Shown here piece by piece: positions 11,051 through 23,199 of a stretch of 64,000 nucleotides of DNA. Numbering within the stretch: the first letter of the stretch is position 1; each line of letters opens with the position of its first letter. The notes below the pieces were generated by a model. It was not told the DNA's origin. It ran no database searches and worked only from the letters and a program-made list of their open reading frames with translations. The position numbers were made by a program, and so were the translations under genes. The stretch spans positions 5,032,249 through 5,096,248 of the forward strand of contig JANPWX010000054.1 in assembly GCA_024734555.1 (NCBI GenBank). Direction: 5' to 3'. The DNA is from Trochalopteron elliotii (taxonomy: Eukaryota > Chordata > Aves > Passeriformes > Leiothrichidae).

Positions 11051-13839
11051 TGATTCTTGAATTTTCCATCTGGTGAGGTATGTAGCTGGAATGGAGGGCA
11101 TTAAAAAACTAACAGTGAAGCATACTACAGCTCTTCTAATGGATATTTTCTGGGGACCTCAACCAAGGAAACAAATTACAAGAAATGAGGGTTATTATTC
11201 TCTCAGAGTACCAGTTTGTGAGTAACTCACAAGTGCTCTACTGTGGCTTTGTTTTCTTCCTGTTTTTCCTTCCATACAACCAGGTGCCTTATAGCAGCAA
11301 TTGCTATTCTTGCTTAGTTGAAGAAAACTTTAATAGTCAGTAGTTCTCAAGAAAATTTGGGTCTGAAATGTATGCAGGCCTTTTGCCAAAAGTATTTTTT
11401 AAATCCCTCAATTAGACATTTCTAAGAAGTGTTTAAAAAAAGCCATATTTATTATTCAGAGAATCCTATAATTTGCCATATTTCACCATAATTTTCCTGA
11501 AATCTTGGGAGCAATTTCCAGAAATACCTATTTCCCTCATTGCATTTTACTGACTTATCCTACTTTTTTCCTGCACGGATCCTTTTTGAAGAGTCAGGAT
11601 GAGTCTCTTGCTCCTTCCCAAGTACTGAATAGTGACAAAACATTTCAGCTAGCTATAAGATTTTTTTCAATACTTTCCCTTCTCATTCATTAGTATGTCT
11701 GCTGTGTTTTTTTGTGGTTGGAAAGTATTTTTGTGACTGGAGAGCTTTGCAAATGTATTCAAAGGCCTCAATAATGACAAGGGGGTTGATTAATGCAATA
11801 TGCACATACCTAGAATTTTCATTATGAGTCTCAAGGGACTTGAACATTAATTGGAGATTGCATTTCTTAAGTAATTTCTTCTTCTATTTCTTTGTCGGTC
11901 AAGAACAACTAAATTGCATATTCTGAGTTACAGCACTTGAAACTGGTTGTTAAATCCAAAGGGACGGAAAAGAGTTTGGAGTTAGCATATTAAGCACATT
12001 TTGCTCTAGACATGATCTTAATTTATATTGTATTGCATTAATAGTTTCTTTAATGTTATATTTCTCCACTGCCTTGAGTGGGAGATCTGAAAATATGTGA
12101 ATAATGCTTTCAATTGCTTTGCTGTAAAAAGACAACTGTTCTCTACTGATCTGAACTAAAAATATAATTCTCATTTTAGTGACATTTTAGACACAGTCAT
12201 TAAAAATAAGTAATTCAATAAGGAATTTAGCAGCATTCAGAAGACAATGTTAAGAACAGGTTGCAAGTTCCATGATCCACTGGCTATATGACTGACAGCA
12301 GAATCTGATTTTCAGTAGTATTAAGTGCTCTTTACTGTTTTTTTCTCAGATTAAAGGACACTCAAATACATTTTTAGACATATTCAGGCTCCTTTTCTGT
12401 GGTTTGAGTATCAAGAAAGGGTCTCACTTCTAAGGAATCATGCTGATGGTTTTAGGCAAACACAGATTTTGCACTGAGATGCTCAGGTGCTCAAAGCAGG
12501 AGTGAAGCACCTCTGGAGAGCACATTCATGGAATTGATTCAGGGCTGACACTAGACTTTCCTGTGACCCTTGATCATGGTTGACAGCAAAGCCTGAACTA
12601 ATTCCCTAATTCAAAAATTCACTAATTCCCAGCCAAGTGCTTCATCAGGCTTACGAATTACCCAAAAATTTCAGAATATCTCTCTTCAAGCCCAGAAGCA
12701 GCAGGATTTTCAAGGAACATTTTTCCTCCTCTTTCTGTTTTCAACAAAAGAGATCATCAAGTAAATTCGATTAAAACTCATTGTAAGTGTGCAGCATTTC
12801 CAGGCTAACAAAAATACAGTGTATTCTATGTGAAGACATGTTGCATTAAAATCTTGGATTTTATGACTGTTTGTAAATAATTAAACGTATTCCACTATCT
12901 CCAAAAAAATATTCTTGGAAAGCCATGTTGGCAACAGGCTGGAAGCCTTACCAGTCTCTTCCAGCGAAGGCACATTGGGGAATATTTTGTAAACACCAAC
13001 CTACAACACTCATTAGGGATCACTACTGATTACAGAAAGTGTCAATATGTTCTGTTTGGATAGGTACTTTTACTTGGATGAAAAACCTAGAGGGTTGTTG
13101 CCCATATATTTGTATAGATGAAAGGCATAGATATATTGAGATTTAGTCTTAGCTGGACTTCTCAGTGCCAGTTTAATGACAGGACAAATGCATTTCTTGC
13201 AGACCCTATAAACTGGATTTTTCTGCTTGACACACAGCAGGCATAGTGATGAGCTCTGGAAGCACTTTTCAACACTATACTTATTGTTGGAAAGAAGGAG
13301 TCTCATCTCATTATCCCAGTTCTTCTGCTCTCTTACAAACAATGCTCAAAGATTCTCAGGGGAACAGAAGTTGCCATTTAGTGATGATTTCAGTTCCTAC
13401 CTAGCTGTACTTACTTTTTCAGAAAAGTCTTTTTGGGATTGAGGTAGTCATGGTGTTTGGTTGGTTGTTGTTTTTCCAAACAACATTCTAAAATTGCAGG
13501 GAATAAAAGCAAAGTGGGCAGAATGTCAAAACAAGGGGGAGCAGAATGACAACCATGACAACTAACCTGCAAACACAGTGAAATAATTTATTTCCCCATA
13601 ATCTGTTACAGCTTTAGCATTTCTTTGATGAGTGACTCATTTATGATATATCACTACTTCCACTGGCTGGGGATTTATCTGAGCTATGGTTTGACAATGG
13701 AGCAAGAGTGCCTTGCAGAATCCTAGCACCAAAATGAAAATAATCCAGTCGCAGAATAGTAAGTGCCCAACTGCTGCAAAGTCCTATTCTTTTGAGGGAG
13801 TATTTTTGAGAGCTTGCAGAGATTTTTGTGTTTACTGTT
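11051..13839. other. AT-rich non-coding DNA
   Basis: Open frames of 62-90 codons at 11505-11693, 11950-12174 and 13070-13442 have no recognisable domains, and the last pair overlap on opposite strands. A T/G-rich patch lies at 13449-13476. No mobile element is recognised. Confidence 0.55.
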
Positions 13840-14095
13840 ACACTCAGTGGGTGGGTCAGGTCCAGTTCTGTTAGTCCACCACTCCAATGCTCTGTGGGTT
13901 AGTTAGTCTTCCTTCAGGAAAAGCACAGGCAGCCTGAGCTCTCCCACAGTGTCCTGGGGTGCTCCCACAGAAAACACATCCTGTGCCTGCAGTTATCTGG
14001 GTCATACCTGGCCTATTTTAAGATCTGAGAGCACACAGAAGCAGCACTGGGTCTCGGGGCCCAAAGTGTGTGGTGCTGTGCCTGTTTCCTGCTTT
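13840..14095. other. GC-richer segment of unknown origin
   Basis: GC content rises locally above the flanks and the sequence is C/T- and G-rich in short alternating blocks. Old LTR fragments in bird genomes can look like this, but I see no paired ends, polyadenylation signal arrangement or family motif that would settle it. Confidence 0.25.
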
Positions 14096-14451
14096 CCTTA
14101 ACTATAGAATTCTGAACAGCAAGCAAGGGTAGGTGTATTCCCAACACAAAGCTTTGCAGCTCTGAACGTGGATTCTTCACACAGATCATCTAGTTCCCAG
14201 ACAGCTGCAATTCTCATGAACATACAGCTATCCAAATCCTCTGGAGGAACAATATGTAAAAATACTAAAAGCAAACTGGGTACTTTCTCTCCTTCCAAAC
14301 CACAGTTGTTTGGTTTCCATCTTTATTTATGCTATTATATATCTATTTTTTTTAACTTGTGAAACTTCCCCCTTTTTCCTGTATTTAGGAATGAATACAG
14401 TTGTTGTGACTAAAGTAAGACTAAGAAGTTATGGTTAGAGAAGAGTTTCTG

Positions 14452-14655
14452 AACAAAAAAAAAGAAGAAATAAATTGGAGATTGAAGAGCAGGCTCAAGA
14501 AAGAAACAGGCAAGGATGAAAAAAGTAGAGATACAAGAAAAAGGACAAAGTAGTGCAAAGAAAGGCCAGAGGGAAGGAAAGTAAGTTGATAAAAGGCAAG
14601 TGGCAGAAAGGAGGAATTAAGGTGACAGAAGAAAAATAGTTGTAGGAATTAAAGA
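14452..14655 (+). repeat. Purine-rich (A/G) tract of about 200 bp
   Basis: The plus strand is dominated by A and G over about 200 bases, with repeated GAAAGAA, AAGGA and GGCAAG-like words but no fixed period. The minus-strand 60-codon frame at 14495-14677 is its pyrimidine-rich complement (F/L/S/P-rich) and is unlikely to be a gene. Long imperfect purine tracts can adopt triplex structures, but no clear mirror repeat was seen. Confidence 0.65.
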
Positions 14656-14783
14656 CAACTCCCCTAAGACTCAGCATTTACAAAAAGATCCTCCCAGATA
14701 ATGTTCTCAGATTAGTTTCAATTTCCTTCCTTCACTATGTTTGGTGGTTTCCATACAATACTGTTAACAGTGAGATGAAATAT

Positions 14784-14832
14784 TTTTATTTTAGATTAAG
14801 TCCTTTATTTTATTTTAGATCAAGTCCTTTAT
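14784..14832 (+). repeat. Two-copy 24-bp tandem duplication
   Basis: The word ATTTTAGAT followed by T/C and AAGTCCTTTAT occurs at 14788 and again at 14812, a 24-bp period. The two copies differ by a single T/C change, so this is a fairly young local duplication. Confidence 0.9.
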
Positions 14833-16620
14833 CACTTTTATTTCTGTTCAGGTGGCTGTTTTTCCAGGCTAGAATGACAGAGCAAGAATTAATAGAATTA
14901 ATAGATGATTTTAATTCTTCATCTTGAATAGTCAGCAGGACTGAGGAGAGTTATGCACTTCAGTTCCACTGAATATTCTGTGAGGCTTATATTCATTACA
15001 TGAAGCCTTTCTTATTTACAGGATCTTTCTAAATTGAGAATTTACTCCAGTGTTTGGTCTACCACCCCTATTCAGACTCCCTTAGTTTTTCCTTAATAGA
15101 GAATAAAGTCCCAGACTTAACAATTACTTTTACACTTCTCAATTACTTTTAAAGAGATTTCTATCCTATAAAATGCTTCACTTAAAGAGTTAGCAGATAA
15201 AGACATCACATATGTGTAAGGTTTGGCTTAAGGCCAGACAGGATACTTAGATAAGAGATTCAAAAAAAGGATGCTGTGCTTTACAAATGCAATTCATTTG
15301 AATGTTTATTAAAATAGATGTGAAATAAATACATGTGTAAATAAAATATACATTATATACACACATAGCTTATCTATCATAGTATATAAAGTCTAAAAAA
15401 CTTGCAGACACATTGGTATTTGCAAAACCACTTAGTTAACAATGAAGCTCCAGATCCTTTTAGCCTGGTTTCCTTCAGCATGGCTCCGTATGGATAAAAG
15501 TATTCTTGATATAAGGCTTTCAGCTATTCTAATTCAGAAAGATTTTGTATTCCTGCACCCAGCCACCACTCTGACACTCAAAAGAGAATCACAGAAATTA
15601 TCTTCTGCAGCTTGTCATGGCATAGATACTTTGAAATTATTTTGACTTTCAATGCAAGTACTCTCCCAAGACAACCTAAGTTTCAAGGCCCCAGATGTAT
15701 ATCCCGTGAGAATTCTCTGCTGTGATATTCTCTAACTGAGTAAAACTGCTCTGTGCAAGTCTCTTGGGCATATGTCTTTTTACCAGAAAAAGGAAAACTA
15801 TGACAGAAAATCCCAAACCTCCATGATACTAGTTGAAATCAAAGTGGAGTTACAATATTTTTGATCATGCAGTGGCAATGGAGAGGAAGTGCAATTATAT
15901 ACAGGCATATTCTTCCCTATTTTCATGTGCCAGGAATCTATTAGAAAAATTTGGTTTACATTTTATTTATATAAACTTACAAAAATTTTTTAAAAAAGAA
16001 ACCCAAACATGAAATGAGTAATAGTTATATTTTTAAAAAATTCCAAGAAGAACAGACAATAAAAATATTGACATCTCTCAGGAGTTAATTTCTAGCTGTT
16101 ACAAATTTTAACCAAGATAATTACGTATCATAAGGAATTGCTGCTGTTTTTCTGTAGCACACAGTATGGCAGACACAATGGTAGAGCCTGACGTGAAACA
16201 GAGGTCCCCAAACTGCATCAGCATTAACCCCTGGTCTAGCTAAAACTGGGAGTCATAGATGAATTTGGTCTCCTAAAGATACAGTTTCATTTGAACACAA
16301 TAGGTATGAAACCTTCAAAATCAAAAAATCTCCTGTGGATTAAAAAAAAAAAATATATAGCCAACTTGTAGGCACAACAGTAGGAAGTGATAGGAACTGA
16401 CATCAGTTACAGTGTCTAAGGCAACTGCAGTAAATGAAAATGCTTTATGCATTTAGGGAAAAGTTGGTCTGAGAAGAGCAAAGAAGAGGCAGTGGCTTAT
16501 ATTCACTGAAATAATTTGGAGAACAAGGTATTCATGGCTAGCATCTTAAGAGATAAGAGTTAACCAATTTTTTCAGCCAGGCCTTATTATGGTCATAATT
16601 TATAAAGAGTTTAAGTTATA
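14833..16620. other. AT-rich non-coding DNA
   Basis: No gene or repeat family recognised. Two copies of GAATTAATA lie in tandem near 14886-14903. A plus-strand 67-codon frame at 15442-15645 has no recognisable domain. Confidence 0.55.
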
Positions 16621-16623
16621 ATT

Positions 16624-16673
16624 TGTTTGGTTTTGGGGTTTTGGGGGGTGGGGTTTTTTGGGTTTGTTTTTCC
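16624..16673 (+). repeat. T/G-rich tract containing a canonical G-quadruplex motif
   Basis: Four G runs occur on the plus strand: 16635-16638 (G4), 16643-16648 (G6), 16650-16653 (G4) and 16660-16662 (G3), with loops of 4, 1 and 6 bases. This satisfies the usual G3+N1-7 definition. Its surroundings are almost purely T and G, the complement of the A/C tracts found elsewhere. No promoter or gene start is visible nearby, so a regulatory role is not supported. Confidence 0.85.
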
Positions 16674-16675
16674 TT

Positions 16676-19600
16676 TGGCTAAGGTCCATATCCCACTGAC
16701 ATTGCAGCTCCATTCTCTATCAAGGACTTCAGTGAAAGATCACACATTTGCAACTGAGAAGAAAAGATACGGAAAGGAGAGTGCAGGTAGACACAGCCAG
16801 TGAAATAGTTAACAAAAATATTTTGCCATTCCTAGTTAGAATAATAATCACAATTTTTCAGATGCCTCACTGCATTATAAATTAATGTTCTCTGGCTGAT
16901 TTGCACTTCTTTTAATAAAATACAAAATTAGTTAATGCTACATATTGTACTGTTCTAGACTATCATTAATGCCTATGTACATGACAAATTACAGAATTTT
17001 ACCTCCCTAATGTTCAGGATCTATTCTTAAATAGACCAAATTTTATTATATATATATTAATCAAAACTGTTCAGCAGCATTATTCATGATTATATTTTCT
17101 CATTCATGGCAGTTAATTGCTATTTGAAATTTGGGCTATGCTCATTAAGCCCTGGGGATACATGGCATTCCTTGCTTTTCTTTTGGGGCAAGTCCCTACA
17201 TCTAGAATTTCTTTGCAGAAGTATTTTCCTTTAAGATGTAATGAGCTTTCCAGATTTCTCTAACAATTAAGTCATTAGGTACATTTTTTCCAGGCAGAAC
17301 CCCCAAAGAGATGTCAACTCATTAGGAATAAATTCTTTCAATATTTCAGCTGGATTCAAGTGAAATACCCCCATTGAATACTCTGGTAAATATTCATCTC
17401 TGCTAAACATAAATGATACCCTGGATGTCTCTAGCTCTTTTTGCAGAAAAAAAAAAGAAGCAGAAAAGCCCCATAAAGGTCAACAAAACTTGAATTTAAA
17501 TGGACACTGACAATTTCTAACTATGCAAGTATCTGAAGGCTGGTGTTTAATTATTTATTTATTTCATACGCTGAAGGGCTCTGCAGTCCACTGGTACCTC
17601 ACTTCATAGAGGATAAAAGCCATTGGTTTAAATTTGTCATGGCAAATGAATGTGTGAAATCTAATCTCTTCTTCACACAATGAAACCCTAGAACCAATAT
17701 AAGATTTAATGCTGAAAATATAAGAAAAATTATTCTGCAGGTTGTTTAGATCTGCCTGATTTTACTTTACTGGCTGTGTTCCATTCCTTATGAAATACCT
17801 CTGGCTTAGAATCATGGACTTTTTAATAGCACTCTAAATTAAACTTAATTCCACCTTCATATCCTCAGTACTAAAAAGAATATTCTAAGATTAGAAGCCA
17901 TTGTGAAGTTTAAATCTGTTTGAATTACCGATCACATTTCAGACCTATTTTAAATAACTTTTATAATATGCACATTGAAGTTTCTGGTGAGGGTACTGTA
18001 AGATCTGTGAAACATTACTATGATATAGTAATATTTTTATTAATAAACTAAAAATAAATTTTGAAATTGAAACACAGAATTCTTTCTCCTCTGAAAAAAA
18101 ATTCTTCTTCATATCCTGTATATTTATGACACATCACAATGAGACAACAGTTGAGTTGAAATTACTTGTCCTTATAGGCAATAAAATGTCAGACTAGCAA
18201 GTTTCCTTAACCACCATGATCAGAGGTGGTTACATGTCCTTCTTTGAATTAATAATTGCAAATCTATGATGTGTCACATTTTGTTGATAAAACTACTTGA
18301 GAGGATTTATTCTGATTATTTCATGGTAAAATCAAATGACTCTGAGAGTGATTATAAAAACTCTGACAAATTATTTTTTTGTGGAGAAGTCTTCTTTCCA
18401 TCTTAAACATAGTAAGTTGTGTCCCTTCTGGTTCACTGCAGGCTTTACCCTGACAGTGGGCATATGCATAGTCTGTTATCCTATTAGCACCATAAAATCA
18501 AACTTTTAAATGCCTGGACTCTGATGGAAAGTGCATCTCTCGTGTAAAGACAGATTGGGGTCAGGCAGAGCCATGGTTCAGAGACAAGAGTTTGTGGACA
18601 TAAAAAAACTACTCATGAGTGACAAACTGTCTTCATCTCCCTCCTTTCCCGAGTCAAAAGAATACACCCATTTCTCAGTACTAAACCTTATTCCACCTAT
18701 TTGCAGGAAAGATGAATGTTGGGAATTGTATCTTAGGCTGCTGTCTTATTTTACAATATAGATGAAGTGAGATTCAAAATTAAGCAAAAGTTCTCTTAGT
18801 AAAATAATAACTTTCATGCAAAAAATGCCATTTGGTAGCAGAATGTGTACATGAGCCATGGCCTCTTCTCAGAAAACAGCAAAAGGTGGCGTACCCAAGG
18901 TCATAGTGACTATTCTTCCATTGTCATTTCCAAGAAGCTACAAAACACCTATTTCTCAAATGCTTTAGAAATTTGAAAAATTTTTAAAGAATTAACTTTA
19001 TAGGGGCACCAACTATTTCTCAAGAAAACTGCTGATCCTTAAAATATATATGTTATATTTTGTCTGTACCTCAGAGGGGCTGTTTGGAACAATTAATTTA
19101 AAAATGTATCTGTATAAACACTAGCTCTGTATATAGACCTATTCAAACAGAGCAGATAATAGGATAATTCTCCATTCTTTGCTACATACAGAAAATTAAT
19201 TGCCAAGCAAATACGTCCTTATTTTATTGCATCAGTGCTATGTGAGTCAGTTCTGAAAAGCTGAATTTCATGCTTCTCTAGTTCCCCCTCAAAGTATGGT
19301 TTTCCAACTCATTAAGGAAACAATGGAAGGAAAGGTGAGTGGTTTATGGACTCAGGTTAACACTATCAATTGATGCAAAGAAAAAAAAACCCTGAAAAGT
19401 TACTGTGCGCATGATGGAATAACAGCTGGTAAGGTATTATACAGCAACTTTCATTTACTGTAAACTATTAAACTATGGTGGGGCAGAAGGCTGAAAATGA
19501 AATTAAACTTGGCCATACATCACCAGTGATTTTCCTTTCAGCAGCTTTGAACTGTGCAGTGGATGATGCAGTGAATGTGTGCGCTGGAAGCATTTGCAGA

Positions 19601-19735
19601 ACAGGAAGCTACTTGCTCTGCAGATCTAAACTGGAGAAATTTCAACCATATAGGAAAACTTCTTGAGCATTAACTATATTGTGTATTACAAGAAAAAAGT
19701 GGGATATCCCAAACAAAAGCTAACAAAACTTGGAT
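16676..19735. other. AT-rich non-coding DNA
   Basis: No gene or mobile element recognised. The part around 17080-17160 is high-complexity and could be conserved, but this cannot be shown here. A 76-codon plus frame at 18531-18761 and a 63-codon frame at 19475-19666 lack domains. Confidence 0.55.
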
Positions 19736-19791
19736 AGAATTCAGTCTAGAAGAATGTCTTTTATAAGAATTCAGTCTAGAAGAATGTCTTT
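19736..19791 (+). repeat. Perfect two-copy tandem duplication, 30-bp period
   Basis: A 26-base word starting AGAATTCAGTCTAGAAG occurs identically at 19736-19761 and 19766-19791, so the period is 30 bp with a 4-base spacer. The lack of any mismatch implies a recent duplication, and copy number may vary between individuals. Confidence 0.95.
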
Positions 19792-20970
19792 GCCATTCAA
19801 ACAAATGGCATTTTCTCCTCGCTTATTCTCTTAACAAAAGGCTGAGTTTACAGTGTTACCATTGTTTAGTGGGAAAATTAAGAAAATTAAGAAAAGCTAA
19901 TTCTTTCTCTTTTAAATTATCTCTCTTGTTATCTGAAGCTATTTGTTTTAGAACAGCTTTCCTAGTGGAACAGTAACAAAAATATCACGTCATAAGGGAA
20001 CCAACATTCCCCAGTAATGAAACATCACCCAAGAAGAAAACACTTTCATACTTGCAGGATTTGCAGTGAAATCCTTCACTAAAACACTTCAATATTTTAT
20101 GCTTACTTTCAAAGCTTCTGTTTTGATCACATAAAAAATCAGGCTTGAAGAATTCCAAGGAGCTGAAAGCACAACCAGCTGAATCCAAGACTCCAGTGAC
20201 TTTCATTTTTACAGCTCACATAGAAATGTGATGTACATATACCAAAGTGAAGATGCAAAGCCAACCATAAAATGAATTTAGAGTGAGTTCATCCAACTGA
20301 CATCACCTCATCAGTATTGTACAGATGTCCACAGCTCCACATGTACCATTTACAGATAGAATGTGTTCCTATTATGGTTTCAAGAGTACAAAATCTCTAA
20401 GTTCATACACTAAAACTAGTTCATGGTCTAAACAATGCATTAGTATTCTATATGATACAGGAAACAGAATTCTAGAAACATGTTCAACAACTTAAAAAAA
20501 AAAAAATGGGAACAGCAACGTCTGCAGTTCCCATTTTGCCCCGTGGTCTTTTTTTTGCTACACCTTTTAACTTATTTTAATGTCATATAGCATTTTAAGA
20601 CACACTAAAGAGTCATTCAGGAATACTTATTGGCTTATTAATCCAGACTCCACTCTTAAACTGAAAAAAAAATCAAAACAAAAAATAAATCAAAATATAT
20701 GTTTATAAATTACTAATTCTGTTCATCTTAAAACTAGGTATTTGTAAAGCACTCTAATAGTTTTCACTTTAAGGATTGATTCACCTTTAATTTTGTTCCT
20801 ATAGAAACCTTGGGACTCAATAATTGGCTATTGTGCTATTAAAAAAATAGAGAATCCACAGACAGACACTGAGACATCCAAATTCCTTGTGTAGCTTTGA
20901 AAATCCTGGCCTAAACACATGTGGTATGAGGTTTTAGAAATTTAAAGTTAAAATTGTTTTTATTAGTGTA
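19792..20970. other. AT-rich non-coding DNA
   Basis: The stretch includes A-runs near 20493-20505 and 20665-20690. A minus-strand 73-codon frame at 19985-20206 shows no recognisable family. Nothing else seen. Confidence 0.55.
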
Positions 20971-20984
20971 TTTCAAGACCAGAG

Positions 20985-21105
20985 TGAATAAACTGAATTA
21001 CCAGAGCAATCTGGTCTGGTTTGACAGCCAGCCTTTCTTGGAGGGAGAATTTGAACTGGAGACCTTTTGAGGACCCTTCCAACTGGAATTATTCTGTGCC
21101 TTTTT
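20985..21105 (+). mobile_element. CR1 LINE 3'-end fragment, plus orientation
   Basis: The segment reads like the tail of an avian CR1 non-LTR retrotransposon. A GGTCTGGTTTGACAG-like stretch is followed by TTTGAACTGGAGACCTTTTGAGGACCC, then TTCCAACTGGAATTATTCTGTG at 21077-21098. In intact CR1 copies this region has GGACTAGATGACCTTTGGAGG, CCCTTCCAACC and a terminal ATTCTATG repeat. The body is missing and the copy is diverged, as is typical for 5'-truncated CR1. The overlapping minus-strand 77-codon frame at 20973-21206 comes from the element and is not a gene. Confidence 0.75.
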
Positions 21106-21110
21106 ATAAA

Positions 21111-23120
21111 CAGTTCCCAAATGCATCTGCATGAAGATTTGCACACTGGTAGTTTAAGTAAGGCTGAGTGCCATGTTACACAGTGACAAACCAGATTACA
21201 ATCCACATTGGATCACAAAGTAAATCTCTCTCTTGAAAAAAACACACCCTGCTGCTGTTAAAAGGAAGGAATTCATGAAGTGGAGCTACAGGACCTGAGA
21301 GACCTACACCAAGTTTATTTTAACAACAGTCACTGCTTAATCTGAATTATTCTGACAGACATGTATGCAGATATTTGCCTACACTGTCAAGTTTCTGATT
21401 TTAGAAAATGCATTAAGTTTTTCCCTGGCATATATCTGTGTGCAAGGGGTAAGATTTTACGAGGAATTTAACTTTCCAGAATTGTAAAAGAGTGCAGATC
21501 TACACTTGCCAAATCAGTGTAAATAAGAAAGTGAAGAATAATTAAAATGCCTGGCTTACCTTAATTGACAGCAGTCTTGGTTTAGCCACAAGGTGGTAAA
21601 AAAGTGGCAAAGTACATCACAGTAAATATTACAGCTTTTTGATCTTTCATTAAACTATTACCATGAACTAGAGCAGTGTCTCTGCTTGTTTTTAAAGGTA
21701 GTTTAAGACAATCAGGACTGTCTCTTAAGCTAAAACTATTCTGAAAAGCCAGTTGAGAGAAGGTATGGCACCACATGGTCACAAACTCTGGCTAGAGCTG
21801 GAGAGAGCCAGAGCACAAGGAGTGGACACATGATATCAAATATCTCATTTCTGAGTAGAAATTGAAAGGTGGATAGCAAGGGTACTATTAATAGAAAATA
21901 AGCACAAATAACTTTCTTAAGCAATTGAGAGAACATTCCAAGCTGCTCTGTCAATTTAATTTCCACAAGTCATGCAGCAGTCCAAAATTTTTAATGTTAA
22001 GAAATTCCTGCTAGTTCACATAAAGTTCATTGAGTCTTTTGTCTGTAACCAGAGTTCCAGCCTGTACTGAACTGTTTTCAGTGCCTCCAATACTCACAAT
22101 TATATGCTGCAATGGCAAAGCTAAGAACCAAGTAAGTTCCTCATTGCTAGTACTTCCATGGCCTTTGTCCTCACAAATAACAGACACATGGAGTGGTAAT
22201 TCAAGCTCTGCTTCAGTTTCTTAATGAACTTCAACCTCCAGAAGCCACAGCCACACCAATTCCCCTTTCACCTTATGTTCTTTTTCCCTTTAAGTACTAA
22301 TTAATTCTATATGTAATGGAAGCTCTTTTTTCTAACATGTGCCAAGACCTTAATACAAGCAAATGGGCAGATCTTCAATGTAACTTCATTGACTTTTAAT
22401 GATTTACAACAGATGAGAACCTGTCTCCAAAAAGTATACTATTAATTAACTTATGAAGAGTTGGCTGCTTGCAGTATTTAATATAATTCTTGAATGTTCC
22501 TAGGCATGCATCTGAATTTCAATGAAACTTGTACCAATAGATAGATATTGACATTCTCATGAATACCAAATGAGTTCATTAGCACTTGTCCTGCAATGGT
22601 GAATACCTGCTGAATTTATAATTGAGTGGCCTTCAAATGAAACTGCTGGCCACATATCAGGCTCCAATGGCTTCTCATCAAATCTCAAACTTTACCACCT
22701 TTTCCATCTTTCATTTGTGAAATGGACCCAGAAAATAGGAGGGGGAAAAAAGAATTAGCAGAGAGACAAAAGGCAAGAATGTCACAGCACAGACCTACTT
22801 ACTGCACTGAGGTTTTGACATAATTCAACACAGTACATCTAGGGATGTGATTCTGGTCTGTAAAGGGTCTATCAAAAAAGATTTATCTTTTACACTTTTC
22901 CAAATAAAGCCATTTGCTTAATAATTAAGAGAGAACTAGGATGTCTTTTGGCAAAGGGCAAAGGTCAGAAGTGCACCTCAGTCTTTCAAAAGTGTTTTTC
23001 ATGCAGCAGCGACTGTCATCTCTGGCATTACACCTTAAGCTCTTGGCTGATAATTATCTGATAGCACCCCCTCACAGCATCCTTCCATCATGGTTTGGCA
23101 GCTGGTTCACATCCATTTTC
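21111..23120. other. AT-rich non-coding DNA
   Basis: Several open frames of 64-96 codons occur on both strands (21582-21966, 22030-22224, 22941-23231), with no domain or family resemblance. No repeat is recognised. Confidence 0.5.
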
Positions 23121-23129
23121 CACACATAC

Positions 23130-23196
23130 AGTTTCCTCCAGTTTGAAATGGGTCACAGCCAGGTCATCTCCAATACTGTTGTTAACATTTACACCG
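23130..23196 (-). other. Weak candidate exon, minus strand
   Basis: Read on the minus strand, a pyrimidine-biased run ends in TTTTGCAAG before position 23196, and a GTATGT donor-like hexamer follows position 23130. The enclosed 67 bases stay open and encode a hydrophilic segment containing NNSIGDDLAVTHFKLEE. I recognise no family. The implied phases (2 in, 0 out) do not match the stronger candidate exon at 33.0 kb. Such splice-like pairs arise by chance in 64 kb, so I keep this only as a possibility. Confidence 0.1.
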
Positions 23197-23199
23197 CTT

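Noticed and set aside
17811..17830. AGAATCATGG string resembling a reversed CR1 end
   Set aside because: The diagnostic TTGGAAGGGACC stretch is absent downstream, so it is probably chance.
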